The position numbers and the translations under genes are program-made. From positions 12,877,830 through 12,941,829 of the forward strand of contig ML677386.1 in NCBI GenBank assembly GCA_007922305.1: a stretch of 64,000 bases of DNA, written 5' to 3'. Under the pieces are notes generated by a model. The model did no database searches. It saw only the letters and a program-made list of their open reading frames with translations, and was not told the origin of the DNA. This stretch comes from Dermatemys mawii (taxonomy: Eukaryota > Chordata > Testudines > Dermatemydidae). Positions 59,641-64,000 of this stretch are shown here, one piece after another; the first letter of the stretch is position 1; each line of letters opens with the position of its first letter.

Positions 59641-60853
59641 TTTCAATTTCAGGTTCGGAGAGGCGGGGGGAAAGAAAGCAAAGGAGGGTTAGTTTAACAA
59701 AACAGCCACCGGAAGGAGGAGGATGCCCTCATAATCTTTAGTTCAGTCTTTAGAGAATTCACTTAGGATGTAGGAGGCCTGTGCAGGGTTTCCAACTATC
59801 TAATCACACAAACCCCAAAACTGCCTACCGCTTTCCCTATCCCTTCACTAAGGCCCTGCACCTGCTCCACCCCTTCTCCGAGGGCCTGTTTCCCGGAGTC
59901 TCCCAGAAAAACGGGGAGCACTGGCAACCCTAGCCTTGGGTTCAATTTCCCCTTCTACCTGAAGAGGAGAAGGGATTTGAACAGGAGTTTCTCAACTTTA
60001 ATGTGTTTGCCTTGAATCATGGAATATTCACATGTTTTTCCCTCAATTTCTCCTATTTAAGATATTCCACTTTTTATAAATAATTAATATTCTTGCATTT
60101 GGGTTTCCGGCATCCTAGGTGAGTGCCCTCATTATCAGGCTACAGAAAATTCACACTCTCTTTTTCCTGACCCCAGAATTATTCATTGTTGTAATGAGTG
60201 ACTGTGAATTGCCACAATGAATGACAATGGATAGTTCAAATCTCTTCTCATTAGGGTAAGGAGAGATATGGACAGTGGGTCTTCCACATCTCATTTGACT
60301 ACCCTAACATCTGGGCTAAATGTTATGAGGGAAACACCTGATGCTTACCAAACCCCTTGATCACAGACCAAGTTGCAGGCAGATTGCACAATCAAGGATC
60401 CAATATGAACATACAGTACAACTCTTAGATCTGCCCCGGTCCGTTTGATATTTATGCTGTATTTAAAATGTGCTATTCTTTTTCAGGCTTTCTTTCTTAT
60501 CTGCTCTGTCAAGGCTTCTCTCTTTTTTGCCAGCTTTATCCATTTCCTCCTTTTCTTCCCTTCCAACCTGGTCTAAATATCCCCTCTTAGAAACTCTTAT
60601 TCTATGTTTTATTCAAGTTGACAACTTCTTTTGCACTGTGCTTTATTCAAATGCATCACTAGTTGACCCTACACCAGCATTTTACTTTCATCTCATGCAT
60701 TCCAGAGCAGTTTCCTCTTTAAAATATTAGAAAACTGATTCTGATGTCACACTGGTTTTATACCAATATAACTTTATTGATTCCTAAGGAGTTACTCCTG
60801 ATATATTGATTTAAGTGAGGCCAGAGTCCAGTACTATGAGTACATCTATATAT
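59641..60853. other. Spacer
   Basis: No gene recognised. The frame at 60470-60730 is pyrimidine-rich and has no motif. A lattctcccagaaaaacgggg-like phrase near 59890-59925 may be a repeat trace. Confidence 0.35.
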
Positions 60854-61630
60854 TGTGACAAAGTTTCTCCTCTGCCTTGATGGGTCCTGCACTTTCCAGC
60901 GGATTTGCTTGCCTCAGAGGTTCACAGCAGCCCCCAGTTTGTCCATTTCTGCTACAGGTTCAGACCTGCCTTTCACTCACCTGCCCTCATCATTGGCCAG
61001 CATGGGGGAAAAGGAAGGAGAACAATCTCTGCAGTCTCTGTTGTCCCACTTAGTGTGTTGACAACAGGCCTGAGACCTTTCCCTCTGATATGACTCACAG
61101 TCCAGGTCAACTCCTCTTGTGTCAAATAGGAAGTTTGGGGTTGGGGGGAACGCAGGCCCACTCTCTAACTCCAGGTTCCAGCCCAGGGCCCTCTGGGTTG
61201 TAGCTGTTTACAATGTCTCCTGTAACAGCTGTGTGACAATGACAACTCTCTGGGCCACTTCCTCATGACCTCCCTCCAGCACCTTCTTTGTCTTCACTGC
61301 AGGACCTTCTTCCTGATGATGTTTGTATTCCTCAGTCCTCCAGCAGCATGTCCTCTCACCCCGAGTTCATTACACACCTCTCTCTAACTGAACAGAGGTC
61401 TTTCTTTTAACCTTCTGATTAGCCTACCTGCCTTAATTGGTTCTAGTAGCTTCCCAATTGGCTCCAGGTGTCCTAATTAGCCTGCCTGACTTAATTGGTT
61501 CTAGCAGGTTCCTGATTGTTCTGGAATAGTCCCTGTTATTTTACCCAGGGAAAAAGGACCTGCTTAATCTGAAACTAATGTATCTACCTTCCACCATTTT
61601 CCTATAGCCATCTGGCCTGACCTTGTCACA
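60854..61630 (-). mobile_element. Solo LTR, 777 bp, with ATAT target duplication
   Basis: The two ends are TGTGACAAAG and CTTGTCACA on the plus strand, an inverted pair with TG/CA. ATAT lies on both sides (60850-60853 and 61631-61634). Minus orientation is chosen because a TTAAAAGA box and an ordered U3-like series of CAATTAAG repeats (61430-61510) read properly that way. I associate it with turtle Gypsy-type LTRs. Frames at 60855-61161 are chance. Confidence 0.65.
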
Positions 61631-61634
61631 ATAT

Positions 61635-62615
61635 GCACTCTTTCATTTTTTATTAAATATGCCATAGTAGCAGCTGAAGTAGTTCTGATAGTTCTTGTGG
61701 TATTTTGCAACGGAAAAATAAGTACTTTCAAGGTTTGCTTAAAACTCATTTTAATCCATGCCCTTTCAGAGGGGATAAAATTAACTACATGAATTTGACC
61801 ATCACTACTCCAAAGTGAACAGACTTTGATGTCACAGGGGTATCGGCACACATGTATCTAGGTTTTTGATCCTCTGAGTGCTGTTACAACCAAAAACAGC
61901 AATTATAAGATAACCTGAGAACCTCTGCATAACAGCATCTCAATCCTGTGATCCACTTGGAATCTTGGCTGAACTGATTGCCTCTAATTATTGTCTTTGT
62001 GCTTAGGTTGTGCATGCACAGATACCTGTCACTCACCAACTGTAATCTTTTCCTTTGGTAAAGCTAGCTTTGGATTTTAACTTGAGAAAATTAGTAAATA
62101 TTAAGTCCAGGGAGTATGTGCTGAAGGCCTTAGGCCAAAGTAATTTCAGGCATAACAAAAAGTTTACTAAATTTCATTTAATGCAGGTAAGTTTTACTAA
62201 GAATCTGTGTCTACTGCTGCTGGGAGAGTTTCCCAGCTCAGGTAGCCAGGCTTTTGCTAGCGTGCTAAAAAATAGCCACTTAGATGTGTGGCATTGGCAG
62301 AGGCTTGGGCTAGCCATCTGACCTCAGAAATGGGGTAGAGTGAGTTTGAATTCAGGTGGCTAACCCAAGCCTCCACTGGTGTTGCAATGTCCACATAGCT
62401 ATTTTTAACATGCTAATCAGAGCTCTGCTGGTGCAAGCCTTGCTGCAGCATAGACATAACCTTCGTAATTTGATTAGTTATTCAAAGTTCAAAGTTTGCT
62501 CAAACCAAAACCTCAAACTGAAATTTGTGAGAGTTCTTAACCAGGATTAGCTAACCCACATTAGCTAACCTGGGTTAAAATAGCAGTGAAGACACAGTAA
62601 CTCTGCTTTCAATGT
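61635..62615. other. Spacer
   Basis: No gene recognised; frames at 61564-61851 and 62055-62321 carry no motif. ttagctaacc phrases repeat at 62546-62575. Confidence 0.35.
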
Positions 62616-62945
62616 GGGTTAGCAGCTAGAGTTGTTAAGGCTAAAACCTTAGCAAGATTCAAGCAGGAATTAGACATTTATATGGATAACAAAACTATCC
62701 GGAGTTATAATAGTTAATGCTAACAAAAGAAACATTAAAACTCATGCTTCTGAGCTTAAACTGACCTCTACTTATCAGAATTAGCAGAGAACTATGCGGT
62801 GGGCAGATTTTCCTACATCTGCCTAAGACAAGGTTTCTTGTACCTTCCTCTTAAGCATCTAACACTGGTACTGTTGGAAATAGGACAGTGAATTACATGG
62901 ACCTTGGATCTGATACCATCTGGCAATTCCTATGTTCCCAGCTTG
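62616..62945 (+). repeat. CR1-type LINE 3' end
   Basis: agacatttatatggataaca, then atccggagttataatagtta, aggtttcttgtaccttcctc and ctggcaattcctatgttccc follow the order of a CR1-clade 3' untranslated region common in turtles. It ends near 62940. No ORF remains. Confidence 0.65.
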
Positions 62946-64000
62946 CCACAGCCCTGAGTTTGTTTGAAGGCACTGTGACCCTTTTGGAGCAGTAGCAGAA
63001 GTACTTACAATAGATTGTGAACAATCTCACTATTCATCCAAAACAGTTCAAATGGAATTACGGCTAAGCACACTCAGGAGCTTAGAGGGCTCCAGCCACT
63101 GCACAGACCAGCTAATACTCAACACATTAGTGTGCATTAGAAATCACACCCCCACAGTGTGCATTATCCCACCCTATAGACAAGCCCTTTGTTTCACTTT
63201 GGAGTAACTTGTTTTAAGGAATATGTTTTGGTAAGGTAGTAAAAGATGCCGCTAGATACATAGTTTACCCATCAGAAAGGCAGCAAGCCTTTCCTATTTA
63301 CCAAAGTGATTACACTGCCCCTCGAGGATATTTTCAAACAGGCCCTACAAAGAAAAATTGATTACTCCTGTTTAAATAAAACCAGTTGGGAAGTAAAAGC
63401 TAAGGAGAAACCTTATATAATAGAAATAGGGTCTATATGAAAGCCAGAGGCACCACCTGCCTCCTAAACAGGACCCCATTAAAATGTAATCTGTTTATCT
63501 GCATATTTTAAGAGGTTTGATTCAAACTGTGTGTTCTGCAGAACAAGATAGCAGGTGGGATCTTGCAAGACAAGCGCTCAATCATAGATAGTAAACAGGC
63601 TTAGTTAGAAATCTGAGTCACTTGCTGCTTTTAAAGTTCAACAATTCCATAATTTAAATACATCTCATCCATTCAAAAAAAAAAAGTATACAATTTTTGA
63701 GAGGATAATGCAACTAAACCCCCTAATATATACGTTGTTTCTACAGATGCCATGCCGAGGGATAATTTATGATCAAATAGAGACATTTTCCAATGCAGGG
63801 GACTTGAAAAGCTTTTAGAACATTTGAAACTAAACTAATAGTCCCTCATCCAAGGAAAACTACTTGCAGTGAATTGCTATGTAACCTACTTCAGGGCACA
63901 GTTATGTATAATGGAAATCCCAAGCTGTTTCTATCAGGACTCTGATTAGAACAAAAGGAGTCAGGAGTAGTTTACACAAGTTCCTCCCACACTCTTAGGG
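62946..64000. other. AT-rich spacer to window end
   Basis: No gene, RNA or repeat recognised; A-run near 63676-63686. Confidence 0.4.

Noticed and set aside
1..64000. tRNA, rRNA, CRISPR array or conserved host exon
   Set aside because: No cloverleaf, rRNA core, regularly spaced direct repeats, or exon with splice-consistent coding could be supported by reading.

Overview
This is vertebrate nuclear DNA from a sauropsid, most likely a turtle. That reading is an inference from the repeat community: CR1-type LINEs, Penelope-like elements, Gypsy/ERV-type LTRs, hAT palindromic MITEs and MIR/L2-like relics, AT-rich spacer, and no bacterial-type gene packing. I found no convincing host exon, tRNA, rRNA or CRISPR array. 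Most open frames are 60-140 codons and are chance frames or pieces of dead transposons. The window reads as intergenic or intronic DNA built from layers of transposable elements.

The main discovery candidate is a DNA transposon present twice in the same orientation, at 2106-4642 and 19078-21616 (2537 and 2539 bp). Both copies begin CACTGCTCTACAG, end in the imperfect inverse of that motif, and are flanked by different 3-bp target duplications (TCA and TAA). Each carries a transposase-like gene of about 560 codons with an N-terminal Cys-pair region and a candidate D-D-E core. The gene is broken at five identical places in both copies. They are therefore separate insertions descended from an already dead parent, which suggests mobilisation in trans. 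The central 1.67 kb differ at only two adjacent bases while both ends differ by several percent, and one 27-bp block is inverted between copies. Copy 2 appears to sit inside an older Gypsy fossil on the minus strand (pieces near 18.8-19.0 kb and 22.1-22.4 kb).

Other layout. 0.6-0.7 kb: CR1-type tail. 5.16-5.85 kb: CR1/L2-type reverse transcriptase fragment. 5.86-6.93 kb: GC-rich repeat holding a 375-bp solo LTR with a perfect CTGCC duplication. 8.0-10.2 kb: Penelope-type tail, hAT element, then antisense CR1 sequence. 11.9 kb: hairpin MITE. 13.4-14.8 kb: minus-strand LINE. 24.8-25.4 kb: LTR. 29.3-30.8 kb: composite Penelope insertion with inverted tails, a 9-bp target duplication and an LTR between the arms. 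34-39 kb: three more Penelope copies and several MITEs. 43.6-44.2 kb: MITE. 52.9-53.3 kb, 54.5-55.0 kb, 57.8-58.7 kb and 60.9-61.6 kb: LTRs. 58.8-59.6 kb: the best-preserved Penelope endonuclease. 62.6-62.9 kb: CR1 3' end.

A second theme is RNA. Several Penelope tails keep a hammerhead-ribozyme-like core (CTGATGA, short stem II, GAAA, very short stem III), best at 30698-30740 and, in antisense, at 29354-29395.

All family names come from reading the sequence and general knowledge of these families; no database search was run.
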